A stretch of 64,000 nt of DNA from NCBI GenBank assembly GCA_039105265.1, contig JAPFFF010000022.1:1922001-1986000 (forward strand), read 5' to 3'. The DNA is from Tritrichomonas musculus (lineage: Eukaryota; Parabasalia; Tritrichomonadida; Tritrichomonadidae). Made by a program: the position numbers and the translations under genes. This document shows positions 9,074 to 18,077 of the stretch, one piece after another (within the stretch, counting starts at the first letter, position 1; every line of letters begins with the position of its first letter). The notes beneath the pieces are model-generated. The model had not been told where the DNA came from and made no database searches. It was given only the letters and a program-made list of their open reading frames with translations.

Positions 9074-9556
9074 ATGTCAAAACACTTAACAGGCTCAAAA
9101 CGTTTAGCGGTTATTCAAAGGTGGATAAATGGCCATGACGATCCAGATTGGGAGGTTTTGCCAACTCGAAAGCAAGGAAAGTATATTGTTAAAAAGCGAG
9201 AAACACCAATAGAAGAAGAAAAAGAAGAGAAAACTCCAGAAAATGAAGAGAACGAAGTTTTTGAAGAGGAAGAAGAAAAACCCAAAATGCAAAAACAAAA
9301 GTCGAAAAAACTCACAAAAAGTCAAGAAATCGATCCAACGATAAACCTTGAAATCTTAAATCAACTCAAATTACTGGGTGATGAAATCAAACGCAAAAGA
9401 GAAAAGAAAGAACAAAAACGATTAATTGAAGAAGTAATCTCAAAGAAAACTCCAGCACCAAAACAAGCACCTCCTCCTCCAATACAAGAAGAAGAATATT
9501 ATGAATCACCAATTCCAAGACAAAGACGAAACAGAATCTTTGATGATATATATTAA
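9074..9556 (+). CDS. Conserved charged Maverick protein next to the capsid gene
   Basis: 160 residues, with a conserved start MSKHLTGSKRL and DDPDWEVLPT shared with the 188-residue protein of element C (54126-53560). A long Glu/Lys-rich linker follows, then DPTINLEILNQLKLLG and a basic tail ending RQRRNRIFDDIY. Both A and C copies end in RRR/RRN-type basic stretches. It sits directly upstream of the major capsid gene. I recognise no family. A scaffold, core or capsid-linked protein is a reasonable guess. Confidence 0.65.
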   Translation: MSKHLTGSKRLAVIQRWINGHDDPDWEVLPTRKQGKYIVKKRETPIEEEKEEKTPENEENEVFEEEEEKPKMQKQKSKKLTKSQEIDPTINLEILNQLKLLGDEIKRKREKKEQKRLIEEVISKKTPAPKQAPPPPIQEEEYYESPIPRQRRNRIFDDIY

Positions 9557-9573
9557 CTTTTTTTATTCAAGAA

Positions 9574-11250
9574 ATGATTAATCATGAGGTTTATATGAAA
9601 ACATCAGCTGAAGTTTGTTCGCAAATTGCGTCATATTTCGATGTTGTAGATAGCTGTATTGCCACTTCTGATACAAACAAACAGTATTCAATTAATCCAC
9701 AAACATCATATTCGCCTTCACCTCCAATAAAACAAGGGTTATATACAAGTGTTATTATTTCTCCAAATACACACAATACAGCTGACATCTATAATGGTTT
9801 TATTCGTGCTGATCTAAAAGTGACAATGAATATAAATGAAAAGATACCAGATTTGAGTGATATTGGCGGTTATCCATTCAATAAAATCTGGTTTGGATTC
9901 AAAGATGCAAGAGAAGCTATTGAAAAATATGAAATAGTAGCTAACGGAATAACGATATATACACAAAACTTTGGTTGTGAAGAATCGTTCTTAACTGCAT
10001 GTTGTGCAAATGAAACAACAAAGAGAGCAGATGTATACTCAAAGGCAAGACATAAAGATATATGGAATAATAATTTTGCCACTCGTTGCGGAATAGTAAT
10101 TAATTGGCCAAAAGATGATTTAACAGCAACATTTACGATTCATTTAAAAATTGATTTGCGTAGATTCTTGCCATTATCAAATATAAAATATTTACCAGCT
10201 TTTGCAGGAAAACTCGAATTAAGATTATATTTCTCATGTGCTGGTATGCTTTGTTGTCCATGTGGACCATCAAGATCTTTACTTGCTCAACCATCTCTTG
10301 CAACTAAATATACTTTTTCTGAGATCACTAATGAATTCACACCTGTTGGCGATGATGTTAAAATATGGATTTCAAGTACATCAGCTAATTCATCAGGCCA
10401 AGCATCAGAAAAGACAGATGGAGCTGAAATATTAGCATCAGAAACACCATATACTCTTTATTCTGGTTTACGAAAATTCCAAGTCTATGAGTATGAAATC
10501 ACTGAATGCTCATCAATTATTCCATGTTTTGGTATCAACAATGAAATTTATCAACAATTGGTTCAGCGTTATTCAAATCCACAACATCCACTCACATTTC
10601 CAACTCAAACATTGTCATTTTACACCTGCACTCAAGCATTAAAACAAATCCAAGACAAAACAACAGTCACTGTCACTCCAAGATTTGTTGATTCTATCTT
10701 TTGTTTATTCCCTCTTCATCAACGTCATCATACATATTTCAAAAATCCACTTTTTAAACATTTCCAATTGAATTGTGGCGGTTATGGCAATATTCCAGCC
10801 AAATCTTTCGGAACAGATGGTGAATATCCAGAATTCATTGAATATAGTCAAAATGCAATGAATATGAATGGTGAACAAACCGGTTTCAATAAAGAGGTTA
10901 TCGCTTCATTATGTAATGTAAGTAAACCTTTAGCCAATATAACAGGTTTATATCCAAACGATAGGACTTCATTCTTTATCGGTTTTGCGACAGAAACAGA
11001 TGGGACATATCAACAGGGCCTTACAAGTTTATCACCAATTAACTTCGAAATAATCGTCACACAGGAACATGCACAAATAAAAGATCCAAATGATAAATCA
11101 GAGAATTATAAAAAGCATTTTTCTCAAATAGTCGATACGCCACCAATATTAGGTTTATTAGTTGATGCTTCTATTTCGATTTTAGTGCAGCCCAATGGCA
11201 TGCCCCCACTGGTTCGAATTGGGAATTATGACATTACAACTCCTGAATAA
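9574..11250 (+). CDS. Major capsid protein of Maverick A
   Basis: 558 residues, within the usual size for double-jelly-roll capsid proteins. It aligns with the element C copy (52578-53528) and, more distantly, with the element B capsid through matching strings: IWFGFKDA...YEIVANGITIYTQN against LFVGFKSS...LEILHNNVNVGYQQN, and HLKIDLRRFLPLSNIKYLPAFAGKLELRL against LNVPFDDLLALQAFDLFPNGIIGDLSIRF. In the family, trimers form the pseudo-hexagonal shell. Its place after ATPase and pVI-like genes fits. A second ATG seven codons in could be the true start. The frame looks whole. Confidence 0.82.
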   Translation: MINHEVYMKTSAEVCSQIASYFDVVDSCIATSDTNKQYSINPQTSYSPSPPIKQGLYTSVIISPNTHNTADIYNGFIRADLKVTMNINEKIPDLSDIGGYPFNKIWFGFKDAREAIEKYEIVANGITIYTQNFGCEESFLTACCANETTKRADVYSKARHKDIWNNNFATRCGIVINWPKDDLTATFTIHLKIDLRRFLPLSNIKYLPAFAGKLELRLYFSCAGMLCCPCGPSRSLLAQPSLATKYTFSEITNEFTPVGDDVKIWISSTSANSSGQASEKTDGAEILASETPYTLYSGLRKFQVYEYEITECSSIIPCFGINNEIYQQLVQRYSNPQHPLTFPTQTLSFYTCTQALKQIQDKTTVTVTPRFVDSIFCLFPLHQRHHTYFKNPLFKHFQLNCGGYGNIPAKSFGTDGEYPEFIEYSQNAMNMNGEQTGFNKEVIASLCNVSKPLANITGLYPNDRTSFFIGFATETDGTYQQGLTSLSPINFEIIVTQEHAQIKDPNDKSENYKKHFSQIVDTPPILGLLVDASISILVQPNGMPPLVRIGNYDITTPE

Positions 11251-11272
11251 AATCGAATTTTTCTTTACTTAA

Positions 11273-11704
11273 ATGGCTAATGATTATAAATCCCCAAATG
11301 CAGAGATTGTAGGAAGAGAAGGAGTAATGTATAATGAAAATACAGAAAAAGTGCGATTTATCAAAGGCAAACATTATGGTATCTTTTCGAACGATAACAC
11401 TTATGCTGTCACTTTTAATCCCAAGGTCAATTTACCACCAACGATAGTTCGAGAAAATAAACCTGTACGTCCTCCACCAACTAATCAGCACACAACAAAA
11501 GGACTTCATGAACCACCAGTAAGCTTAACTGACGGAAAACATTATATTCACCATGGATATGTGAAAAAACCGCCACTTTTGCCTCCTTACCTGAAAAAGC
11601 CAGAAGATTTAGCTCGAATACAAGGATTAGCAGATGAAAATAATAAAGGATCAATAATATATGGACCTAAACACTCAGTTATAATTAAAAATAATATCTA
11701 TTAA
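11273..11704 (+). CDS. Hypothetical Pro-rich Maverick protein
   Basis: 143 residues, starting at the ATG in TTACTTAAATGG, 22 bases after the capsid gene. It is rich in Pro, His and Lys with repeated KHY and PPP segments (GKHYGIF, GKHYIHHGY, KKPPLLPPYLKKP). There is no signal peptide or membrane segment. I recognise no family. Its place behind the capsid gene suggests a virion component. Confidence 0.6.
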   Translation: MANDYKSPNAEIVGREGVMYNENTEKVRFIKGKHYGIFSNDNTYAVTFNPKVNLPPTIVRENKPVRPPPTNQHTTKGLHEPPVSLTDGKHYIHHGYVKKPPLLPPYLKKPEDLARIQGLADENNKGSIIYGPKHSVIIKNNIY

Positions 11705-11729
11705 ATTAAATTAATTTTTATTAATTAAA

Positions 11730-12167
11730 TTATTTTTCTTCTTCTTTTTCTTTTTCTTCTTTCTTTTCTTCATCCTCTTCTTTTTCATCATCAGAAGGAA
11801 AATTAAAAGGACTATCGTCAGAATCAGTACTGATCATTTTAATATATTTTTCTTCTTTCTTCTTCTTCTCTTCTTTCTTTTCTTCCTCCTCTTCTTCTTC
11901 TTCCTCCTCTTCTTCTTCTTCTTTCTTTTCTTTATATCTTTTTTCTGCTTCATTCATTTGAATCCATACATTTATTAGTCTTTTTGTAGCTATTTCTTGG
12001 TTTCTCAGTTTGCAGTATCGAACCATCATGAGTGGAATTATCTGTTCTATTTTATAAATCGGGATCTCTTCTGTTTCTTGTTCTAATATAGCCCGGATGT
12101 CTTCTATGAGGGGCATGAGCTCTTTTTGGATCTGAGTTAATTCATGAGCATGTTGTTGGATGGACAT
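11730..12167 (-). CDS. Hypothetical acidic coiled-coil protein
   Basis: 145 residues. The N-terminal half looks like a helical bundle (MSIQQHAHELTQIQKELMPLIEDI). The C-terminal half is almost pure Glu/Lys low complexity with a DSDDSPFNFPSDDEKEED patch, which could be a phosphorylated acidic tail. It converges on the 143-residue gene 25 bases away. No function is assigned. Confidence 0.55.
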   Translation of the reverse strand: MSIQQHAHELTQIQKELMPLIEDIRAILEQETEEIPIYKIEQIIPLMMVRYCKLRNQEIATKRLINVWIQMNEAEKRYKEKKEEEEEEEEEEEEEEKKEEKKKKEEKYIKMISTDSDDSPFNFPSDDEKEEDEEKKEEKEKEEEK

Positions 12168-12230
12168 TATATAAGTGTGATTTGATTATTCTTTCTAAAG
12201 TTTTCTTCTTAAATAAATGGCCGGCTACTT

Positions 12231-12809
12231 ATGATAATTCAGAAGTTAATTGGTCCCTTAAAATTTTCAGGTTTATCTCCAAGGCAAATGATCAAGAAGA
12301 GAACAAACGCAACTGGTGTTAACGCAAATATAGCATTGGAGCCAACAGCAGCATCGTCATCGACTTCAAATATAAATAATAATATTATTATAAATAAACG
12401 AGAAGATGGGAAGGAGGAGATAGTGATAACAAGAGACGTGAATGCTCAAATAGAACCGGAAATCAATGAAACAGACGCAAAAAGTGTGATTTTAGAAACA
12501 TATGCTCAAATACTTTTAAATCAGGATAAAGCGCTTTTAAGCAATTTAATCTTTAAGCATTCTATTATTGTCCCTAAAGAGTGCTTAGAAGAAATCATAA
12601 AAGCAATTCTCAAAGTGAACGAAGTCGAAGTACATCTTGATGAAGATATTGGTTGTTATGCCGGAAAAGCAAACCCAATTCGAAGAATAGAAGCCATTAA
12701 AATACTCAAAGAGAACGGCGAAATCGTCACTGATTTCAAACAAGTTTATAATAAAGAATATAATGAATTATTAAATAACTATCATTTATGTTTAAAGTTT
12801 TGCGTTTAG
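12231..12809 (+). CDS. Conserved Maverick protein of the LKFC/LKYC family
   Basis: 192 residues with a low-complexity N-terminal third. From about residue 85 it matches the 194-residue protein of element B (24180-23596): VEVHLDEDIGCYAG against VEFVIEDEEPKCCLA, RIEAIKILKENG against KIDKILITKDD, and endings LCLKFCV against ISLKYCY. Conservation between two distant Maverick lineages argues for a core function, but I know no family. Its stop abuts that of the minus-strand Pmp-like gene with no gap. Confidence 0.6.
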   Translation: MIIQKLIGPLKFSGLSPRQMIKKRTNATGVNANIALEPTAASSSTSNINNNIIINKREDGKEEIVITRDVNAQIEPEINETDAKSVILETYAQILLNQDKALLSNLIFKHSIIVPKECLEEIIKAILKVNEVEVHLDEDIGCYAGKANPIRRIEAIKILKENGEIVTDFKQVYNKEYNELLNNYHLCLKFCV

Positions 12810-13454
12810 TTAGTTAAAAACCCAGTAAATAGCTCCTCCACCAGCTATATTAAATATTTGGCAATTGCAAACTAGAAGAATACAATTCTGAGAAAAAATA
12901 ATTCCTCCAGGTTCGTAAGATTTAATATTCGAGAATTTGCAATGTTTCAATATAATGGCTTCAGATTGATTTTTTTTTACAATTCTTGGGACAGGGCAAA
13001 AAGGGTCAGGTGATATGGTTGGAGTTAATGAGGGAGTTTGTTTTGGAGGATCATACAGATAAAAAAGTCCATGAAGAGCAGAAGCACGTCTGCTTTGGAT
13101 CATGAGAGTATCAGTAGTGATCGGCATTGATTGTGAATCAAAGAAAACTTGCCATTTCTGACGAACATATGATTTACAATTAATGTTTAATTGACTTAAT
13201 TGTCCAAAATAAATGTCAATTGTATCAAAATTAGAGTCTTTCATTCCAATTATCCAAAATCGAGAACATGTAATTTGTTGTTCAAGAATTCCTCCTTGAT
13301 AAAGAACGAAGAGATGATCCTTCAAGTCAGAAGTATCCATCGCCCAGTCTCCATAAACTTGAGTAAAATTCCAAGCAGGTATCCAATTAGCCTCTTCCGG
13401 GATTCCATCAGGTCTTTCAAATGATTCAATGAGTATCAATAAGATAATGAACAT
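12810..13454 (-). CDS. Secreted Pmp-like surface-protein fragment carried by Maverick A
   Basis: 214 residues. It begins with a short signal-peptide-like stretch, MFIILLILIESF. The C-terminal part, CKFSNIKSYEPGGIIF then IFNIAGGGAIYW, has the FxxN and GGA[IVL]Y spacing of polymorphic membrane protein (Pmp) beta-helix repeats, which form a large surface family in Trichomonas vaginalis. Family members there are normally far longer, so this is a short form or fragment. It is fitted tightly between two element genes, so it looks like cargo or a captured host segment. An unrelated beta-rich virion protein is the alternative. Confidence 0.5.
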   Translation of the reverse strand: MFIILLILIESFERPDGIPEEANWIPAWNFTQVYGDWAMDTSDLKDHLFVLYQGGILEQQITCSRFWIIGMKDSNFDTIDIYFGQLSQLNINCKSYVRQKWQVFFDSQSMPITTDTLMIQSRRASALHGLFYLYDPPKQTPSLTPTISPDPFCPVPRIVKKNQSEAIILKHCKFSNIKSYEPGGIIFSQNCILLVCNCQIFNIAGGGAIYWVFN

Positions 13455-13525
13455 TGAAAAAAATGAAAACGGTTATGTCAGATCACATAACATTCTCAAA
13501 AAAAAAGATTAATTTAATAAAAGTT

Positions 13526-15289
13526 TTATTTATTTATTTGAAAGAACTGATATGCGTCTTCACGCAATTGATAAATTGCTGCCTTTGAGCCATCTTTGGT
13601 TTCTCGGCAGTATTTGAGAACGCTGTTTCGAAAGGCTTGCATTGTTCCCACAGCATATCCATTTTCGGTGCACCAAGCTTTAAAGGATTCAAAGGCCTGC
13701 TTCTTTTGTATTCCATGGATAAATTGTGAAACATTCAGCTGAATGAATGCTGAGTATGGATTCTTCGAAAAGTTAATAATGTCTGTTTTCTCTCTTGTCA
13801 AAGGAATGATTGTCGGATCCCATTGGGAAAGATCAATTCTTCTGAACCAAGATAACAGGATCGAAAAAAAATCAGGAGTGAAGGACCCATAAAGATTATT
13901 AAAATAGTCTTTATCTCCTCGTTTTTCTGCTGAAACTTCCATAACTATGTATCGTCTATCATCTTCTGCTATTTTGATTGGTGCAAAATTGTTCGAAAGG
14001 AAGATAAAGTTGGCAACATTTTGCTGAGTAAAGACGTCCTGATACTTCTTGTGAATGTCAATTGACTCTTCCGTGATCAATGTCTTTAAGGTGTCGTCAT
14101 CATATTTCTTGTTGCCGATAAAACTCTTTACTTCATTACACACAAGCAACATTTTATACATCAAACTTCCATTAAATTTGCCTGTGAGATAATCAAGTTT
14201 GGCATCAGGATTGGCATAACCACCAAAAAGTTTACAAATAGTGTCAGTAAACGTGTTTTTCCCAGTACCCTGCATACCTGTTATGACGAGTGCTGTTTTG
14301 GTCTTTTTTCCAATATTTTGGATAATATACGATATCCAGGATATGACATAATTGAAAACATCTTTTCTTTTTTTGCATATGATGGCAAAAATATGAGAAA
14401 GGAATGGCTGAATAACTTCTTGTCTTATATTTTGTCCAAAGCATAAAGGATAATCAAATCCCTGGAAGAATTGAAACACATCCAATCGTCCGGTGTAGAA
14501 TGCCATCTGCTCTATTGTCAAAAAGTTTGTATTTGTTCCTTCCTGCAAAACTTTATATGCTGTAATTGCTTTTGTCGTTTTGCCCAAAGTTATTGACTTT
14601 AGTTTTTGATTGAACTGTGCCATAGTAGTGAATGTCAGTTGTGCGTGATTGTACTTTGGGTCTCTCACTTTGAGGAGAAAAATTGATGGCACAACATCAA
14701 TATGTTTAGCAACTCTGACAAGATCAGTCATGAATTCCCCGACTCTGATGCCAAACCCTGTGCTTTTCCTATAGTCTTTGTGTCTGATGCTAGTTAATGA
14801 AAAATGGGTATATGTTTCAATTTGAGCTGATTCATTAATGGTGTTATTAAAGTACGTCTCAAGCATGTAATTCCTCTGTCTTTGAGGTAAACAGTTTAAG
14901 AAATCGAATAACCATCTGTTCCCTTTGAGAGTTTGATTATTTAGCCAATTTTCTTCGACAAATTCTTCACTATTTCCCTCTTTGAGACACCACCATCTTT
15001 TCATGATTTGCTTTTTGAAATCGGTCTTATATGGTGCAATAGATATTGAATTGAATACCTGACCAAAATTCTCTTCGTTTGGTTCCAACAATGAATAAAG
15101 GGCCAATAAATCATCACCGTCAAGTTTAATTGGGTTATTGTTGACACAAAGATCATTATCATTAAAATCTGGGTGGTAATGTGGCAGGACATTTTGAATT
15201 ATTATTTGGTCTTCATCGTTACTATCATCCAAATAAGGATCTTCTTCAGTCATTTGTTCTTCTTCAGTCATTTGTTCTTCTTCAGTCAT
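13526..15289 (-). CDS. SF3-type replicative helicase of Maverick A
   Basis: 587 residues. The C-terminal domain has Walker A GMQGTGKNTFTD (about residue 345), Walker B-like MLLVCNEV, a motif C strand ending FIFLSNN, and DRRY as arginine-finger region. This is the pattern of the DUF5906/D5-like superfamily 3 helicases of Polintons and large DNA viruses. The N-terminal half may hold a primase-like or origin-binding region, but I see no clear motif. The N-terminus is a tandem MTEEEQ repeat with several possible starts. It would unwind DNA for PolB. Element B has no recognisable counterpart. Confidence 0.8.
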   Translation of the reverse strand: MTEEEQMTEEEQMTEEDPYLDDSNDEDQIIIQNVLPHYHPDFNDNDLCVNNNPIKLDGDDLLALYSLLEPNEENFGQVFNSISIAPYKTDFKKQIMKRWWCLKEGNSEEFVEENWLNNQTLKGNRWLFDFLNCLPQRQRNYMLETYFNNTINESAQIETYTHFSLTSIRHKDYRKSTGFGIRVGEFMTDLVRVAKHIDVVPSIFLLKVRDPKYNHAQLTFTTMAQFNQKLKSITLGKTTKAITAYKVLQEGTNTNFLTIEQMAFYTGRLDVFQFFQGFDYPLCFGQNIRQEVIQPFLSHIFAIICKKRKDVFNYVISWISYIIQNIGKKTKTALVITGMQGTGKNTFTDTICKLFGGYANPDAKLDYLTGKFNGSLMYKMLLVCNEVKSFIGNKKYDDDTLKTLITEESIDIHKKYQDVFTQQNVANFIFLSNNFAPIKIAEDDRRYIVMEVSAEKRGDKDYFNNLYGSFTPDFFSILLSWFRRIDLSQWDPTIIPLTREKTDIINFSKNPYSAFIQLNVSQFIHGIQKKQAFESFKAWCTENGYAVGTMQAFRNSVLKYCRETKDGSKAAIYQLREDAYQFFQINK

Positions 15290-15338
15290 TTCAGAAAAGT
15301 GAAGAGCTTTTTTGTTTTTTATTTTTTCTCAAAAATAA

Positions 15339-15569
15339 ATGTCCGGACGATTAGATCTTTCAGAATTTAATGAAACAAATGTTATCAAAAAGCTCACCAG
15401 ATCAGAAAGTATACAAAATTTGAAAAGAGGACGAAAACTAAAATACGCTACTGAAGAAGAAAGACATGAAGCTAGAAAACAACAACAAAAAGCATATAGA
15501 GAAAGGAAAAAAAGAGAATTAGAAGAATTAAGAGAAAAAGTAAATATGATAACGAATCAGCCCAATTGA
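15339..15569 (+). CDS. Small bZIP-like DNA-binding protein
   Basis: 76 residues. The segment EARKQQQKAYRERKKRELEEL (residues ~45-65) matches a bZIP basic region with its N-x7-R-like register and the start of a short leucine zipper (LEELREKVNMI). A full zipper is absent, so it may dimerise through a short coil or with a partner. It starts at ATAAATGTCC, 49 bases from the divergent helicase gene, and lies just before the 26-bp satellite array. I infer a transcription or replication regulator of the element. Confidence 0.55.
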   Translation: MSGRLDLSEFNETNVIKKLTRSESIQNLKRGRKLKYATEEERHEARKQQQKAYRERKKRELEELREKVNMITNQPN

Positions 15570-15612
15570 ATGCCTAATTGGCTTGTATTTTATTTTTGTT
15601 TTTCCTATAAAG

Positions 15613-15957
15613 TATTCAATAATTATTCAATGATTCATGCGTCCAATAAAATTCAATGATTCATGCGTCCAATAAAATTCAATGATTCATGCGGCCAATA
15701 AAAAAACATTCAATAATTCATGCGGCCATGACCTTATGAAGTATTCAATTTTCTTGCGGACAAAAAAAATTCAATGATTCATGCGGACAAAAAAAATTCA
15801 ATGATTCAAAAATTCAATGATTCATACGGACAAAAAAATTCAATGATTCATGCGTCCAATAAAATTCAATGATTCATGCGGACAAAAAAATTCAATGATT
15901 CATGCGGACAATAAAATTCAATGATTCATGCGGACAAAAAAATTCAATGATTCATGC
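15613..15957 (+). repeat. Tandem ~26-bp satellite array
   Basis: About thirteen imperfect copies of ATTCAATGATTCATGCGGACAAAAAA, with GCGTCCAATAAA and GCGGCCAATAAA variants. No open frame crosses it. It is the only sizeable non-coding repeat in element A, between the bZIP-like gene and the 139-residue minus-strand gene. It could be a cluster of binding sites, a replication origin or simple satellite. Confidence 0.85.
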
Positions 15958-15965
15958 AGTAATGT

Positions 15966-16385
15966 TTAGTAAAAAATTTTTGTGTATATTGTTAATCTTT
16001 TATTTTTTATTCTAATACGCTTATTAGAAAACATTGTTCTTATTTCAAGTATATGTGCAAGTCCTTTTTTGGTATAATTTGTGCCAAAATAACTATTATA
16101 TAAATCTCTGAGTTCATTTGCATAATAATTATCTTTTCTGAGAGATTTATAAAATGTCAAGAATTTGGGATTTATATGGAGGCTATCTGATATTTTGGCT
16201 TTTGGACTTAATTCGAAACTAGGAATTTTATCTTCTTGAGAAGATATATGTAATGACCGTGAGATATCTTTCCCCAATTTTTCTATTTGATTATCAAGAT
16301 GCCAGAGCTCTTTGTCTTCTTCTGTTAACTCATAATGAACTAAAGAATCAAGAAAATCAGTTTCGTCTTCAAAGTATTCAGACAT
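15966..16385 (-). CDS. Hypothetical protein
   Basis: 139 residues from the ATG at 16385; the frame is open to 16418 without an earlier ATG. The N-terminus is acidic (MSEYFEDETDFLDSLVHYELTEEDKELWHLD), and the C-terminal half is basic and probably helical (LRDLYNSYFGTNYTKKGLAHILEIRTMF). No family recognised. It stands between the satellite array and a 390-bp AT-rich spacer. Confidence 0.5.
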   Translation of the reverse strand: MSEYFEDETDFLDSLVHYELTEEDKELWHLDNQIEKLGKDISRSLHISSQEDKIPSFELSPKAKISDSLHINPKFLTFYKSLRKDNYYANELRDLYNSYFGTNYTKKGLAHILEIRTMFSNKRIRIKNKRLTIYTKIFY

Positions 16386-16777
16386 AAAAAGTGTGAACTT
16401 TTTCAAAAGAATTTTCAAAATCTATAGGAAAAACATTTTTTAGAATAAAAATAACTATTTTATAAATATGTATATTTAATGTAGATATTAAATAATAGAT
16501 TAGATTTAAAAAATAAAATACTTTGAAATAAAATTTACATTCTCTCAATTTATTGAAATATTTTTAATAATTTGTTTTTTAATAATAATCATAAAAATAA
16601 TATATATACTTAATATAGATAATTAATAATTAATCGTTAGATTAAAATAAAATGTTTAAAAATCGCAAAAATTAAAAATGATCGGACATTCAATTTTGTG
16701 AGAAACGATAATTGAGAGAATAAATTTTTTCCTTCTGAATTATTCTTAAAAACCGCCATTGCTGACCATTTTTTTTA
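16386..16777. other. AT-rich intergenic spacer
   Basis: About 390 bases with almost no G or C, lying between divergent genes. It must hold both promoters, but I see no recognisable box, repeat or RNA gene. Confidence 0.5.
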
Positions 16778-17977
16778 ATGTTCTTCAACAACAACAACAA
16801 CAACAATCTAAACTCAAAACAAAGACGAATCATCAAACGTCCAATCCAAAGAATGCCAATGCTTAATGACATGCAAATGACAAATCAGAATCAATTACTG
16901 CAACTCTTGCTGAACAAGCAAGACTCGAATCAATTACTGCAACTCTTGCTGAACAAGCAAGACTCGAATCAATTACTGCAACTCTTGCTGAACAAGCAAG
17001 ACTCGAATCAGCAGCCAGACGCAAATCAATTACTGCAACTCTTGCTGAACAAGCAAGACTCGAATCAATTACTGCAACTCTTGCTGAACAAGCAAGACTC
17101 GAATCAGCAGCCAGACGCAAATCAATTGTTGCAACTCTTGCTGAACAAGCAAGACCAGAATCTGTCGCAAATCTTGCTGAATAAGCAAGACCAGAATCTG
17201 TCGCAAAACTTGCTGAACAAGCAAGACTCGAATCAATTACTGCAAAACTTGCTGAACAAGCAACAAGAGGAGGAAGAAGAACCTCATTTGCAAATAGAAC
17301 CTGGCCATGTCATAAATTTTTTGCCAGCTGAACCAGAGGAAGAGACAAAAAGCTGGGAAAGATTAATGGACATAATTCTCCAATCCGATCAGCAGCCAAA
17401 TCCACTCACAAAGTTGGATTGGAGAATTCGTCAAATAATGACCAAATATGTGGACAAAAAGCTGGAAAAGCAAAAAGCAGATTATGAGACCAAGCTCAAG
17501 AACCTGGAGGAACAAATTACAAAACTAAAGATACCACCACCACCTCCACCTCCACCAGCACCAGCACCGGAAATAGATTATGCATCTGTTTCAAAAAGAG
17601 TATGCAAAGAACAGGCTTTCTTAGATGAATTAGTGAGAGTGGTAAACAATGCCTGGGATAATAGAGAAAAGGTTGATCCAGCTGGAATTGCTAAAACTCT
17701 AGAAAAAAAGATCAGTAGATCAGAAGAAGCAAGACGTTTAATATTCGTCCATGAAGATTTCAAAAATAAATACAGCAAAGATTATAATACATCCAAGCTC
17801 CAACAAGATCTTTATAATGACTTTACTTCCTCAATAAAAAAGCTCGTTAATGATCCTCGAGATTACCAATATTTACTATCACTTCAGGATAATGCTCCAG
17901 ATGTGAATCTTAAAAACTTACCCACAATTACAGCATGGTGGGTTGAACATTATTTAAAGACACTTTTAATAGCATAA
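16778..17977 (+). CDS. Repeat-rich coiled-coil protein
   Basis: 399 residues. An Asn run follows the start. Then about eight to ten copies of a 13-residue unit NQLLQLLLNKQDS (DNA 16891-17265, 39-bp unit) with QPDA insertions. Next come an acidic segment, a helical stretch (KKLEKQKADYETKLKNLEEQ), a poly-Pro hinge and a C-terminal globular domain ending TITAWWVEHYLKTLLIA. The heptad-like LLLNKQ units suggest a rod. No family recognised. It lies upstream of PolB on the same strand. Confidence 0.6.
   Translation: MFFNNNNNNNLNSKQRRIIKRPIQRMPMLNDMQMTNQNQLLQLLLNKQDSNQLLQLLLNKQDSNQLLQLLLNKQDSNQQPDANQLLQLLLNKQDSNQLLQLLLNKQDSNQQPDANQLLQLLLNKQDQNLSQILLNKQDQNLSQNLLNKQDSNQLLQNLLNKQQEEEEEPHLQIEPGHVINFLPAEPEEETKSWERLMDIILQSDQQPNPLTKLDWRIRQIMTKYVDKKLEKQKADYETKLKNLEEQITKLKIPPPPPPPPAPAPEIDYASVSKRVCKEQAFLDELVRVVNNAWDNREKVDPAGIAKTLEKKISRSEEARRLIFVHEDFKNKYSKDYNTSKLQQDLYNDFTSSIKKLVNDPRDYQYLLSLQDNAPDVNLKNLPTITAWWVEHYLKTLLIA
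16891..17265 (+). repeat. 39-bp coding minisatellite
   Basis: Tandem copies of AATCAATTACTGCAACTCTT plus GCTGAACAAGCAAGACTCG, many identical in DNA. That points to recent expansion or ongoing copy-number change inside the repeat-rich protein. Confidence 0.85.
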
Positions 17978-18077
17978 GGTCATTAATAAACAATTCTTCT
18001 CTTATTTTTCTTTTATTTTTTCTTTTTATATTTCTACGGTTTTTAGGTTAATAAAGGTCAATTTAATCACACTTAAA

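Noticed and set aside
15613-15957. CRISPR-like array
   Set aside because: Units are contiguous 26-bp tandem copies with no unique spacers and no cas genes; this is a satellite.
16863-17120. Minus-strand repeat protein (DSSLACSARVAVI units)
   Set aside because: It mirrors the 39-bp minisatellite of the plus-strand gene; no independent start context.
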